From assembly GCA_023443765.1 (NCBI GenBank), contig JAEZTA010000074.1, forward strand, positions 1-28,137: 28,137 nt of DNA, given 5' to 3'. Made by a program: the position numbers and the translations under genes. This document shows positions 9,101 through 17,254 of this stretch, piece after piece. This DNA comes from Bacteroidota bacterium (GTDB lineage: Bacteria > Bacteroidota > Bacteroidia > Bacteroidales > Rikenellaceae). Under the pieces are notes generated by a model, which was given only the letters and a program-made list of their open reading frames with translations, was not told where the DNA came from and made no database searches. How positions within the stretch are numbered: position 1 is the stretch's first letter; every line of letters starts with the position of its first letter.

Positions 9101-9265
9101 CAGAAATGGATGAACAAGATTCACGTCAAGAGCCTGCGCCTGTCGGTCACGCTCACCGACTTCTTCACCCACAGCCACTTCCCCGAAGGCTGGGACCCCG
9201 AGGTAGGCACCACCGGCTACCCCATCACCAAATCGGCGCTCTTCTCCGCACAGCTTAAATTCTAA
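6143..9265 (+). CDS. SusC-family TonB-dependent outer membrane transporter
   Basis: Outer membrane beta-barrel that imports glycan fragments captured by its SusD partner, energised by TonB. The 1040-residue protein has a signal peptide ending ASA before Q37, a CarboxypepD_reg-like domain (about 40-115), the conserved SusC segment MDEVVVVGYG (120-129), a plug (about 140-260), and a barrel ending in the aromatic residue of FSAQLKF. The start is the ATG at 6143, which gives the clean signal peptide; the frame is open further upstream, but that stretch holds the promoter and operator. Residues 930-932 are three consecutive GGG codons forming a G9 run (8930-8938). SusD follows after 24 bases. Confidence 0.96.
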   Translation: MKKSYDEFQRKCDFRTIMAFCVLLAAIVFSPSYASAQNFTLQGSVKTEKGEPVPGATVIVSGTQLGATTDAQGNFLLRMAKKPAADASIVVSYLGYTSQTIPIGNQTTFEVVLHEESTAMDEVVVVGYGTVRKKDLTGALSTVGSEAILNRQTPTISQALQGAMPGVTVTRTNSAPGGSASIRIRGITSMTEGASAPYVVIDGVAGSIDDVNPNDIENITVLKDAASASIYGSQAAAGVILITTKRAGKSGASVAYNYTLGLDFQSKIPKYMNASDYMSAVNELRYNDLSSGGWYQEFSREMIENYRILNRENPDIYPNVNWMDMMLKDVGVRHSHNLTIQSGGDKRSSVLSLGFDDVDGLFRKNLSWKRYTARLNNDVQVFKWMKASADISLRYTDQVNPHASPSGIMRYIPPIYQAVWSDGRYAPGKDGVNKYAALMSGGEKDTDKYLANAKFQVDITPVKGLTVTGIFSPQFSYTKIKDFQRQTSYFNYMEENLTSSKYISDALTTELEESRGDTFAHTTQFYANYQHTFGQNHNFSAMAGYENYWYQEGTIIAKNTSFAHSLIPDLTAGNADGASANSKDVFELARRSYFGRLMYNYRSKYYIQGNIRCDGSSRFARNHRWGTFLSASAGWVFTEEKFMEAARKVLDHGKLRLSYGELGNERIKGYYPYQAVLANNNVVGYNGSTLTSLSGYAQSAAVVTDITWETTSTIDVGFDLSMLRSRLSVTADWYYKKTRDMLLLVPIAPIMGLSDPYDNAGDMNTKGWEVTLGWRDHIGDFSYGLSFNLSDDVSKMGYVGNKEIIKDGKIIREGAEYQSWYGYISEGLYQSPEEVANSATMGSYVSPGDIRYRNFADGDPNKPLITTDYDRRELGSSLPHFNYGGSIDLAWRGIDFNLTFQGVGKRNSYLTDEMVQPLRSQWYNFATYIGGGNSWSRKNTIEQNQRAKYPRYSWASANNNYAISDYWLFDGSYFRVKNISLGYTLPQKWMNKIHVKSLRLSVTLTDFFTHSHFPEGWDPEVGTTGYPITKSALFSAQLKF
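8930..8938 (+). repeat. G9 homopolymer inside susC
   Basis: Nine consecutive G bases encode Gly930-932 of SusC as GGG-GGG-GGG, although GGC is the usual glycine codon in these genes. Gain or loss of one base would shift the frame before the last barrel strands. See findings. Confidence 0.9.
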
Positions 9266-9289
9266 CGTCGCATCTAAGAGAGAAAAGAT

Positions 9290-11179
9290 ATGAAAACCCT
9301 AAAAATCGCATTATTCGCCCTGGCCGGGAGCCTGGCGGTTTCGTGCAGCGACCTCGACCTGACTCCCAGGGATTCGGCAGGCAGCGGCAGCTGGTTCCAG
9401 ACCCCCGAGCAGTTCGACCTGAACCTCAACGCCCTGCTCCACCACACCTACTGGCCCATGGAGCGCAACGAATGGACCTCCGGCGAACAGACCGAGCTGG
9501 ACATGCTGACCGACGACGGGCAGAACCGCAACGCCCCGGGCCGCTTCCTCATCGACGGCGTGAACTCCGACTTCCCGCTTTCGGTCCGCATGTGGGACAT
9601 CACCTATACGGGCATCAACCGCTGCAACAAGATCATCACCGAGATCAAGAAGCTCGAAGGAGTGATGGATCAGGAGCGCTACGACCGTATCGTGGCCAAC
9701 GCCCGGTTCTACCGCGCCTGCTTCTATGCCCGCATCATCATCCACTTCGGCGACCCCGTGATGGTTCCCGAAGACATGGACATGGATTCCGAACAGGGCC
9801 GTCAGGCTGCCTACGAACTGACCCGTACGGATATGTGGACCATCCTGCCCGACATCCTTAAGGAGTTCGACGAGATCGCTCCCGTGCTGCCCGTATCCTA
9901 CACGGGCGCCGAGATCGAACGCGCCACGCGCGGCGCAGTCTATGGCATGAAAGCCCGCTTCGCCCTCTATTTCGCGTCGCTGCGCAAATGGGACACGATC
10001 GAGAACAACGGATTCGGCAATGCCAACGAAGCGGAGGCCCAAAAGCTCTTCGCAGAGGCCCGCGATGCCGCCTGGAACTGCATGCAGCTGGGAGTCTACA
10101 CCCTGCAGTCGGATTTCGGACAACTGTTCCGCATGTCGACGAAACATTCGGCCGAGGGTATTTTCAACATTCCCCGCTCGAAATCCATGTCGAACAACTC
10201 GAAGTACCAGTACCTCTACGGCGGCGCCACCACGGCCAAACTGCCCCGTCTGTCGGGTGCCCCGACCTGTACGACGTGCCTGCCTTCGTGGTACCTTCTC
10301 TGCGCATTCCTCGACGATCAGGGCAAACCCATCGACGAATCGACGGTCTACGACCCCCACAAGCCCTTCGAACACCGCGACCCGCGCTGCACCTACACCA
10401 TCGTGGAACACGGCACGCAGCACCTGGGCGTGATCTTCGACCCGCACTTCGACGTTACCGAGGTATACAGCGCCCGCGAAGGGGCCATGGTCACCAACAA
10501 CGATTCGCGCACCTATAAGATCGCCGTCACGTCGAACCAGTATGCCTCCTACAACGGCCTGGTGCTGAAAAAGCATGTCGACGACGACTGGCTGGCTCCG
10601 TTCGAAGCCGAGAACGACAAGCTCATCCTGCGCTATGCCGACGTACTGCTGATGTATGCCGAGGCGAAGATTGAGCTGAACGAGATCGACGACACGGTGC
10701 TCGACGCCATGAACCGCGTCCGTGCCCGCGCCTACAAGGTGGCTGTCACGGCGACCTCCGACTATCCGGCCATCACCGAGACGGCACAGGACAAACTCCG
10801 TTCGATCCTCCGCATCGAGCGCCGCATGGAGTTCGCCTTCGAGAACCTCCGCCTGTACGACATCTGGCGCTGGCGTATCGCCGAGAAGGTGCTCAACCGG
10901 CCCTGGATCGGGCTTCCGAAGAAGGATAAGGACCTCCAGCGGGCCTATATCGACAACAACATGTGGTTCCACGGAGCCGTGCCCCAGATCGACGAGGACG
11001 GATGTGCGGACTTCATGGCCCCGGTAGCCAAAGGCGCCGCCGACTTCTTCAACAGCAACGCCTACGCGCAGGTACTCGCAGAGTGCAAGTTCGTGGCCCC
11101 GAAGAGTTACCTGTGGCCCATCCCGACCACCACGATGCAGGTGATGAAAAACATCAAGGAAAACAACCCGGGTTACTAA
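9290..11179 (+). CDS. SusD/RagB-family surface glycan-binding lipoprotein
   Basis: Cell-surface lipoprotein that closes over the SusC barrel and binds the glycan. The 629-residue protein has a lipoprotein signal with acylated Cys19 in LAVSC. It shows SusD-family features: an N-terminal helical part with NRCNKIITEIKKLE and a RFYRACFYARIIIHFGDPVMV segment, and a C-terminal part with LRYADVLLMYAEAKIELNE, MNRVRARA and ERRMEFAFENLRLYDIWRW. It ends with the usual LWPIP...NPGY tail. It is somewhat longer than typical SusD proteins (500-600). It lies 24 bases after SusC, in the same operon. Confidence 0.95.
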   Translation: MKTLKIALFALAGSLAVSCSDLDLTPRDSAGSGSWFQTPEQFDLNLNALLHHTYWPMERNEWTSGEQTELDMLTDDGQNRNAPGRFLIDGVNSDFPLSVRMWDITYTGINRCNKIITEIKKLEGVMDQERYDRIVANARFYRACFYARIIIHFGDPVMVPEDMDMDSEQGRQAAYELTRTDMWTILPDILKEFDEIAPVLPVSYTGAEIERATRGAVYGMKARFALYFASLRKWDTIENNGFGNANEAEAQKLFAEARDAAWNCMQLGVYTLQSDFGQLFRMSTKHSAEGIFNIPRSKSMSNNSKYQYLYGGATTAKLPRLSGAPTCTTCLPSWYLLCAFLDDQGKPIDESTVYDPHKPFEHRDPRCTYTIVEHGTQHLGVIFDPHFDVTEVYSAREGAMVTNNDSRTYKIAVTSNQYASYNGLVLKKHVDDDWLAPFEAENDKLILRYADVLLMYAEAKIELNEIDDTVLDAMNRVRARAYKVAVTATSDYPAITETAQDKLRSILRIERRMEFAFENLRLYDIWRWRIAEKVLNRPWIGLPKKDKDLQRAYIDNNMWFHGAVPQIDEDGCADFMAPVAKGAADFFNSNAYAQVLAECKFVAPKSYLWPIPTTTMQVMKNIKENNPGY

Positions 11180-11196
11180 CCCGCCATGGTACGGCC

Positions 11197-11226
11197 CGCC
11201 GGGCGCCCGAACAGGGGCGTCCGGCG
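11197..11226 (+). other. Stem-loop between the SusD gene and the DUF6259-type gene
   Basis: A 12-bp stem with one G-U pair: CGCCGGGCGCCC at 11197-11208, loop of 6, GGGCGTCCGGCG at 11215-11226. No T-run follows, so it is not a standard terminator. It lies in the 72-base gap after the SusD gene and could stabilise the susCD message or reduce transcription into the enzyme genes. Confidence 0.6.
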
Positions 11227-11251
11227 TTCGTGCCGCAACAACGAAAAGACG

Positions 11252-13411
11252 ATGAACAAAACGGTGAAATTCCTGCTCGCATGCACGGGCATCCTGCTGT
11301 TCCCGGCCGCCGGGGCAGCCCCGAAAGAGAACACGCTCCGCAATGACAAACTGCAGGTCACGGTCGACGACCAGGGACGCCTGACCAGCATCAGAAACCT
11401 CCTGACCGGACAGGACTACGCCGGAGGCGACTACCTCTGGCGCCTCTACTACGACACGCAGAAAGCCAAGGAGATCGAGGTGCTGCCCGGCGAACAGAAA
11501 CCCCGTGTCACGCGCAGCGGCGACACGATCACGCTGACCTACGACCACCTGAAGGCCACTGATTTCAGCCTCGACAAAGAAGTCGACCTCGACATGCGCC
11601 TCACGCTCGGCATCACGCTCGAAGGCGACCAGGTGCGTTTCTCGTCGAAGATCGAGAACCGCGAGCCCCACACGATTGTCCGCGAACTGCACTACCCGCT
11701 CGTGGGCAACATGCAGCTTCCGGAGAACCACAAACTGCTGCTCACCCACACCGGAGGCCAGCTTTACGACAACCCCAAAGCGATGATCTTCCGCCACAGC
11801 AACTCCTCTCCCTACAAGACCCCGGCGCAGAAGTTCCGCCAGATGGACGCCAAATACCCCATGCGCACCGTTACGGCCGGCTCGGGCGGCTGCATGGCTT
11901 CGAACTGCTTCGCCTACGTCGGCGACAGGGAGGGCATCTATTTCGGCAGCCACGACGCGACGTTCCAGGACACGAATCACGGGCTTCGCCTCTACCCCGA
12001 CGCCGAGGGCAATTTCACCCGGCTGGAATCGGGATTCTACAAATTCCCGCAGTGCTTCGCCGGGGAGACGTGGACGTGCGACGCCAACGTCGTAGCCCCC
12101 TACTCGGGCACATGGCACGAAACGTCGAAATTTTATCGCCGCTGGGCCGACACGTGGTGGGACCATCGCGACGCGCCGATGTGGGTCAAGCACATGCGCA
12201 GCTGGCAGCGGATCATCTTCCGCCACCAGTACGGCGAACTGCTCTTCAAATACACCGACCTCCCGGGCCGCATCAAGGATGTCGGCGAGAGCGTCGGGGC
12301 CGATGCCGTCTTCACGTTCGGATGGTGGGAAACGGGCATGGACCACGGAAATCCCCACTACAACGCCGATCCCGCCCAGGGCGGCGACGCCGGCTGGAAA
12401 AAAGCCATCGCCGACTACAAGAAGGACGGCGGCAAGGTACTGCTCTACTTCAACGGCAAGCTGATCGACCGCGAGAGCGAGTTCTACAAAAGCGGTCAGG
12501 GCAAGGAAATCTGCTACCGCGACAACACGGGCGCAGAGCTCTTCGAACAGTATAAATTCACGGGCCAGGGCACGTTCCTGGGCGACTACAACGCCCGCAC
12601 GTTCGTCGTTGCCGACACACGCGCCCCCATCTGGCGCAGGATGTTGCTCGACTGGGCCGACCGCGCCCGCGAATACGGCGCCAACAGCGTCTTCTACGAC
12701 CAGCTCGGATACGGCGAACGCGCCACCAACTGGGACCTGAGCCGGGAGTTCCCGGTTCCCAACCTGCACGTCATCGCCGACAAAGCCGAGGTGCTGAAAC
12801 TGGTCCGCGACCGCAACATCAGCTTCGACCCCGAATTCGCTCTCGGCACGGAGTGGCTGACCGACGTGACGGCGCAGTACTGCGACTACATCCACATCTA
12901 CCAGACCACCGCCGGGCCCAACAGCTTTATCGACTGGTTCCGTTACACGTTCCCCGAGATCATCATCTCCGACCGCGAGGTACGCGACGACACCGACATC
13001 GAACGCCGTGTGAACAACACGCTGCTGAAGGGCCTGCGCAACGACATCGAAATCTACCGCTGCCGCGACCTGATCGACAAGACGCCCCACTACCAGGCCT
13101 ACCTGGCCAAAGCGAACGCCATCAAAGGCCGCTATGCCGACCTACTGCTGGCCGGAACCTACCGTGACACGGAGGGATTCGCCACGTCGAACCCCGGCAT
13201 CGAGGCCCGCGCCTATGCCAACGGCGACGGCATGGCCATCGTGGCCACGCGAACACAGCAGGGCGAAGCCGTAAAGGGCACAATCGAGGTCCCGGGGTAC
13301 CGTTTCGTGGAGTCTGCGACGCTGGGCGACGCCCGGGTGTCGGCCGACGGCCGCGAGGTGACGCTGGGACAGTACGACCTCGCCGTATTGGTTTACGAAA
13401 AAACGGAATAG
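11252..13411 (+). CDS. DUF6259-type putative secreted glycoside hydrolase
   Basis: A 719-residue protein, probably periplasmic or surface-associated, with a signal peptide ending AAGAA before PKEN. The N-terminal part (about 30-300) is beta-rich, as in the carbohydrate-binding sandwich of retaining glycosidases. The middle (about 310-600) looks like a TIM barrel with FTFGWWETG (355-363), NSVFYDQLGYGE (D483) and FALGTEWLTD (E534). A small beta-domain forms the C-terminus. It resembles DUF6259 proteins of Bacteroidetes, which I recall as related to alpha-galactosidase-like barrels; this is from memory and by eye. D483 and E534 are candidate catalytic acids. Start chosen at MNKTVKFLLA, because an upstream in-frame ATG (11186) gives no signal peptide. 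Specificity unknown. Confidence 0.75.
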   Translation: MNKTVKFLLACTGILLFPAAGAAPKENTLRNDKLQVTVDDQGRLTSIRNLLTGQDYAGGDYLWRLYYDTQKAKEIEVLPGEQKPRVTRSGDTITLTYDHLKATDFSLDKEVDLDMRLTLGITLEGDQVRFSSKIENREPHTIVRELHYPLVGNMQLPENHKLLLTHTGGQLYDNPKAMIFRHSNSSPYKTPAQKFRQMDAKYPMRTVTAGSGGCMASNCFAYVGDREGIYFGSHDATFQDTNHGLRLYPDAEGNFTRLESGFYKFPQCFAGETWTCDANVVAPYSGTWHETSKFYRRWADTWWDHRDAPMWVKHMRSWQRIIFRHQYGELLFKYTDLPGRIKDVGESVGADAVFTFGWWETGMDHGNPHYNADPAQGGDAGWKKAIADYKKDGGKVLLYFNGKLIDRESEFYKSGQGKEICYRDNTGAELFEQYKFTGQGTFLGDYNARTFVVADTRAPIWRRMLLDWADRAREYGANSVFYDQLGYGERATNWDLSREFPVPNLHVIADKAEVLKLVRDRNISFDPEFALGTEWLTDVTAQYCDYIHIYQTTAGPNSFIDWFRYTFPEIIISDREVRDDTDIERRVNNTLLKGLRNDIEIYRCRDLIDKTPHYQAYLAKANAIKGRYADLLLAGTYRDTEGFATSNPGIEARAYANGDGMAIVATRTQQGEAVKGTIEVPGYRFVESATLGDARVSADGREVTLGQYDLAVLVYEKTE

Positions 13412-13413
13412 CC

Positions 13414-14361
13414 ATGTGTGCGCTGCAAACAGGCGCACCGATCGGAAATTCCGGCGCCCGGGCGTCGGAATTTCCCGTCCTGCGCATCACCAACCGCCAT
13501 GTCTCGGCACAGGTCTGCCTGCCCGACACCGAATGCGGCTACTACCGGAGCACGCGCTTCGACTGGAGCGGCATCGTGCGCGATCTGCGCAGCCGGGGTC
13601 ACCGCTATGTCTCCGAATGGCAGCCGCGCCACGACCCCCTGCGCCACGACGGGCTTACGGGCCCTGCGGACGAGTTCACCCAGATCGGTTACGAGGACGC
13701 CCGCCCCGGACAGGAATTCCTCAAGATCGGGGTCGGCACGCTCCGCAAACCCTCGGACCAGCCCTACGACCGTTTCCGGCTCTACGAGATCGTCGATCCC
13801 GGTATCCGCGACCTGATCACAGGCCGTGACCGCGTCGAGTTCCGCCACCGGATGCTCCACGACGACTATGGCTACGACTATCGCAAGGTCCTGGTGCTGA
13901 CCGATGCGCCGGGCCTAAGGCTCGAATACACGCTCAAGAACCTCGGCCCCGCACCGCTCACGGGTTACGTCTACAACCACAACTTCTTCACGCTCGACCG
14001 CATGACCACGGGGCCCGATACGTCGATCCACTTCCCGTTCCAGCCCGAAGGCACGTGGCGCGAGCCGTACGACAGCGTGGCGCTGACACCCGACGGGGTC
14101 GCCTTCAGCCGCACCCTGCGCACGGGCGAGTCGGTCTTCATGGGCGACCTCCACAGCCAGGACCCCGCGACCCGGGAGTACGGTTTCAGCCTCCGCAACC
14201 TCGCCACGGGAGCGGGCATCCGGGCCTCGGGCAGCGGCCAACTCTCGCACATGGTCCTCTGGGCCTGCCCGACGGCGGCATGCCTCGAACCCTACACCCC
14301 GTTCCGGGTCTTTCCCGGCGAGACGGGCGTATGGCACATCGAATACGAACTGCTGGCATAA
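13414..14361 (+). CDS. Aldose 1-epimerase-like (galactose mutarotase-fold) protein
   Basis: A 315-residue protein of the galactose mutarotase-like fold, which interconverts sugar anomers or binds sugars. Visible features include GYYRSTRFDWSGIV (42-55), EFRHRMLHDDYGYDYRK, and GYVYNHNFFTLD with a histidine in the position expected for a catalytic base. There is no signal peptide, unlike the DUF6259-type gene two bases upstream, so it is predicted cytoplasmic; this is odd within an outer-membrane operon. The only plausible start is the ATG at 13414, since the next nearby ATG (13499) is out of frame. The first 22 residues look unconserved and are encoded partly by a 32-base palindrome. It is the last gene of the SusCD operon; its stop lies in the terminator stem. 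Confidence 0.8.
   Translation: MCALQTGAPIGNSGARASEFPVLRITNRHVSAQVCLPDTECGYYRSTRFDWSGIVRDLRSRGHRYVSEWQPRHDPLRHDGLTGPADEFTQIGYEDARPGQEFLKIGVGTLRKPSDQPYDRFRLYEIVDPGIRDLITGRDRVEFRHRMLHDDYGYDYRKVLVLTDAPGLRLEYTLKNLGPAPLTGYVYNHNFFTLDRMTTGPDTSIHFPFQPEGTWREPYDSVALTPDGVAFSRTLRTGESVFMGDLHSQDPATREYGFSLRNLATGAGIRASGSGQLSHMVLWACPTAACLEPYTPFRVFPGETGVWHIEYELLA
13444..13475. repeat. 32-base near-perfect palindrome inside the mutarotase-like gene
   Basis: The left arm GGAAATTCCGGCGCCC (13444-13459) and right arm GGGCGTCGGAATTTCC (13460-13475) are complementary at 15 of 16 positions, and the last pair is G-T. It starts 30 bases after the start codon. In mRNA it would make a very stable hairpin near the ribosome entry site. 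Confidence 0.85.
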
Positions 14362-14395
14362 GAAAACCCCGGTCTTACGGACCGGGGTTTTCTTA
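14359..14395. terminator. Bidirectional terminator between converging genes
   Basis: Perfect 16-bp stem: TAAGAAAACCCCGGTC at 14359-14374, loop TTACG, GACCGGGGTTTTCTTA at 14380-14395. The GC core is flanked by A-rich and T-rich arms, so it works in both directions. The first three bases are the TAA stop of the mutarotase-like gene, and the last three are the TAA stop of the minus-strand oxidase gene. Confidence 0.92.
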
Positions 14396-17212
14396 TCGTT
14401 TCGGGGTGGTGCAGGCATCCACCAGATAGACGATCGAGATATAGGGCACGCCCGCATGGGCCGTAAGCCCGATCTCGCACGTGCGGCTGTTCGAGTACCC
14501 CACCCTGACACCCGAGCGTTCGATCACGGGCCGCAGCTTGCGCAGGGCATAGGCATTCACCTCGGGATGGGTGAAGCCACGGTCGCCGGCAAATCCGCAG
14601 CATCCGACCTCTTCGGGAACCACCACTTCGTCGGCGCACAGCCGCGCCAGCGAGACGATCACCCCGGCCAGCCCCATGCGACGCATCGAGCAGGTGACAT
14701 GCACGGCGACAGGTCCGGGTTGGGGCCGGAATTCCAACCGTTCGCGCAGGAAAGTCCAGATAAATTCCGCGGGTTCGTAGAGTTTCATGCGCCCGATCTT
14801 CTCGCGCATGCGGTGCAGGCAGGGGCTTTGGTCACACAGCACGGGCCAGCGGCCTCCTTCGCTGGCGCGCCACAACGCCTCTTCCAACTCCGCCGTCTTG
14901 CGGTCGGCAATGTCGGCCATGCCTTTGCTCTCCCAGATCGTGCCACAGCAGAGGCTATCCATATTTTCGGGGAAAATCACCTCGTAACCCGCCTTGCGGA
15001 GCAGGGCGACCATCTTTTCGGCCAACGGTTCCGCAACCGGCGTCTCGCGGGCGAGGCCCATCGTCTGGTTGATGCAACTCGGGAAGTAGACCACCTTGTC
15101 GGGTTCCGGCACCGGGGTCGTTTTCAACACGCCGGGGACACGGTAGGCCCGGGGCATCGAGGGCAGCCATTGGGGTACACCCAGCGCATGCAGGCCCCTG
15201 GTCATAGTCGTCATCACCCGCGTCCCGAGCACCCGGTGCGTCGCATCGGCCATCGTCAGCACAGGGCGCAGGGTACTTTTCAGCCCCGCAAAACGGCGAG
15301 CCGCAAACTCCCCGGCGGCATGGGCCGCACTGCCGGGCGGGGTCCGAAGGGCGCGCAGCGCATGCGTCAATTCGCCGGTATTGATCCCCACCGGACAACT
15401 CGTCGAACAAAGCCCATCCCCGGCGCAGGTCTGCTCCCCGGGGTAACGATAGCCGCGTTCGAGTTCTTTCAGCCGGTGCGGATCCTCGCCGGAGGCCTTC
15501 AGCCGGGCGATCTCCCGGCGGACGACGATACGCTGGCGCGACGAGAGCGTCAGCCCGCACGTCAGGCAGTTCACCTCGCAGAAACCGCACTCGATACAGC
15601 GGTCGATCAGCGGATCGGTCAGCGGCAGGGGCTTGAAATGGGAGAGGTGGCAGCGGGGATCGTCGTTGAAGATCACTCCGGGGTTCAGCACCCCGGCGGG
15701 GTCGAACAACTCCTTGATCGCCCGCATCACAGCGAACGCGTCGTGGCCCCACTCCCGCCGCACAAAGGGCGCCATGTTACGGCCCGTGCCGTGCTCGGCC
15801 TTGAGCGAACCGTCGTATTTACCGACGACGAGTTCCACAACATCGTTCATCAGCGCCTCATAACGCGCCACTTCGGCCGGTTCCGAAAACGACTGGTTGA
15901 TGATGAAATGGTAATTGCCTTCGAGCGCATGGCCGTAGATGCAGGCGTCGTCGTAGCCATGGCGGGCGATCAGGGCCTGCAATTCGGCAGTAGCCTGCGG
16001 CAGGTCTTCGATGTGGAACGCGACATCCTCGATCAGCGACGTGGTCCCCGGACGGCGGCTGCCGCCCACGGCGGGGAAGATGCCCGAGCGCACGGCCCAG
16101 TATTTCGCCTGCTCCGCCGGATCGTCGGTGAACCGCGCAGGGACGCAGAGCGCAAATCGCCCCAGCAAAGCCTCGATACGGGCGACGTTGGCGGCCAGCT
16201 CTTCCGGCGTATGCGCCTTGGTCTCGGTCAGCACAGCCGTAAGGCCCTCGCCCGTCGTGTCGCCGACCGAAGCCAGCGACTTCCGGTCGAGCATCTCGGC
16301 GCTGTGCACGATCCGCTCCCCGGCGGCGTCCTGCAAATTGTGCATCTCCACGACGGCGCGGCTCGCCTCGCCGATGTCGCTGAAATAGACCATCGCCGAC
16401 GCTTTGTATTCGTATTCGCGCTCCGTGCGCATCGTGACCCCGGCCAGGAACGCCAGCGTCCCTTCGGAGCCAACCATGAGGTGGGCAATGATGTCGAACG
16501 GATCGTCGAAACAGATGAACGGCAGCAGGTTCAGCCCCATGACGTTCTTGATCGAGTATTTGTGGCGGATACGCTGCACGAGGGTCTCGTTGGCGCGAAC
16601 CCCGTCGCGCAGGGCTTCGACGGCGCGGAGAAATCCGCCGCGGCTTTCGGAAAAAGCCCGGCGACTCGCTTCATCGCCCGTATCGAGCAGCGTGCCGTCC
16701 GTCAGCACCAGTCGCGCCGAAAGCAGCACCCGGTCGCTGTTGGCATGCGTTCCGCAGTTCATGCCCGAGGCGTTATTCATCACAATGCCGCCCACCATGG
16801 CGCTTTTGACCGACGCGGGGTCGGGCGAAAAGCGGTATCCGAAGGGTTTCAGCACTTCGTTGACCCGCGCGCCCACGACACCGGGCTGAAGCCGCACGGC
16901 GCGGCCGCCGTCGAGCACCTCGCAGCCCTCCCAGTATTTGCCCGCCACGACGAGCACCGAATCGCTGACGGCCTGCCCCGAAAGGCTCGTCCCCGCCGCG
17001 CGGAACGTGAGCGGCACGCTCAGCTCACCCGCCGCCTGCATGAGGCGGACGACCTCCTGCTCGCCGGCGGCGCGCACGACGAGCTGCGGAACGAGGCGGT
17101 AAAACCCGGCGTCGGTTCCCCACGCCAGGCGGCGCAGGTAGTCCGTATAAACCCGCTCACGGGGGATGAAAGCGCGCACGGCGCGCAGGAATCTGCGATG
17201 TTTGTCGGTCAT
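14393..17212 (-). CDS. FAD-linked and Fe-S oxidase, D-lactate dehydrogenase type
   Basis: A 939-residue fusion of a GlcD/Dld-like flavoprotein and a GlpC-like iron-sulfur part, expected to oxidise D-lactate or another D-2-hydroxy acid at the membrane and pass electrons to the quinone pool. The FAD-binding PCMH domain has FRAAGTSLSGQAVSD (70-84). The FAD-oxidase C-terminal domain includes YGHALEGNYHF and KAEHGTGRNM. Two ferredoxin-like motifs follow, CIECGFCEVNC (538-548) and CAGDGLCSTSCP (595-606), then two cysteine-rich CCG motifs at about 755 and 871. The start is MTDKHRRFL at 17212; the open frame upstream crosses a terminator hairpin and promoter. It has its own promoter and is probably not part of the glycan system. 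Confidence 0.88.
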   Translation of the reverse strand: MTDKHRRFLRAVRAFIPRERVYTDYLRRLAWGTDAGFYRLVPQLVVRAAGEQEVVRLMQAAGELSVPLTFRAAGTSLSGQAVSDSVLVVAGKYWEGCEVLDGGRAVRLQPGVVGARVNEVLKPFGYRFSPDPASVKSAMVGGIVMNNASGMNCGTHANSDRVLLSARLVLTDGTLLDTGDEASRRAFSESRGGFLRAVEALRDGVRANETLVQRIRHKYSIKNVMGLNLLPFICFDDPFDIIAHLMVGSEGTLAFLAGVTMRTEREYEYKASAMVYFSDIGEASRAVVEMHNLQDAAGERIVHSAEMLDRKSLASVGDTTGEGLTAVLTETKAHTPEELAANVARIEALLGRFALCVPARFTDDPAEQAKYWAVRSGIFPAVGGSRRPGTTSLIEDVAFHIEDLPQATAELQALIARHGYDDACIYGHALEGNYHFIINQSFSEPAEVARYEALMNDVVELVVGKYDGSLKAEHGTGRNMAPFVRREWGHDAFAVMRAIKELFDPAGVLNPGVIFNDDPRCHLSHFKPLPLTDPLIDRCIECGFCEVNCLTCGLTLSSRQRIVVRREIARLKASGEDPHRLKELERGYRYPGEQTCAGDGLCSTSCPVGINTGELTHALRALRTPPGSAAHAAGEFAARRFAGLKSTLRPVLTMADATHRVLGTRVMTTMTRGLHALGVPQWLPSMPRAYRVPGVLKTTPVPEPDKVVYFPSCINQTMGLARETPVAEPLAEKMVALLRKAGYEVIFPENMDSLCCGTIWESKGMADIADRKTAELEEALWRASEGGRWPVLCDQSPCLHRMREKIGRMKLYEPAEFIWTFLRERLEFRPQPGPVAVHVTCSMRRMGLAGVIVSLARLCADEVVVPEEVGCCGFAGDRGFTHPEVNAYALRKLRPVIERSGVRVGYSNSRTCEIGLTAHAGVPYISIVYLVDACTTPKR

Positions 17213-17223
17213 AGGTTCTTTAT

Positions 17224-17253
17224 TCAAAAACAGGAGAGGCGCGGCCTCTCCTG
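17224..17253 (-). terminator. Rho-independent terminator of the catabolic operon
   Basis: Read on the minus strand from 17253: a perfect 10-bp stem CAGGAGAGGC/GCCTCTCCTG with a 3-base loop, then TTTTTGAA (17230-17223). It lies 35 bases past the stop of the ROK kinase gene and just before the oxidase start codon. Confidence 0.87.
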
Positions 17254-17254
17254 A

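Noticed and set aside
9311..13090. A 1259-codon open frame on the minus strand across susD and the DUF6259-type gene.
   Set aside because: It is antisense to two well-supported genes, has no recognisable domain or signal peptide, and its repetitive V/G/A/D/E composition is what the reverse frame of GC-rich codons gives.
14456..17254. A 932-codon open frame on the plus strand opposite the FAD/Fe-S oxidase.
   Set aside because: Antisense shadow: low-complexity composition, against conserved FAD and Fe-S cysteine motifs on the minus strand.
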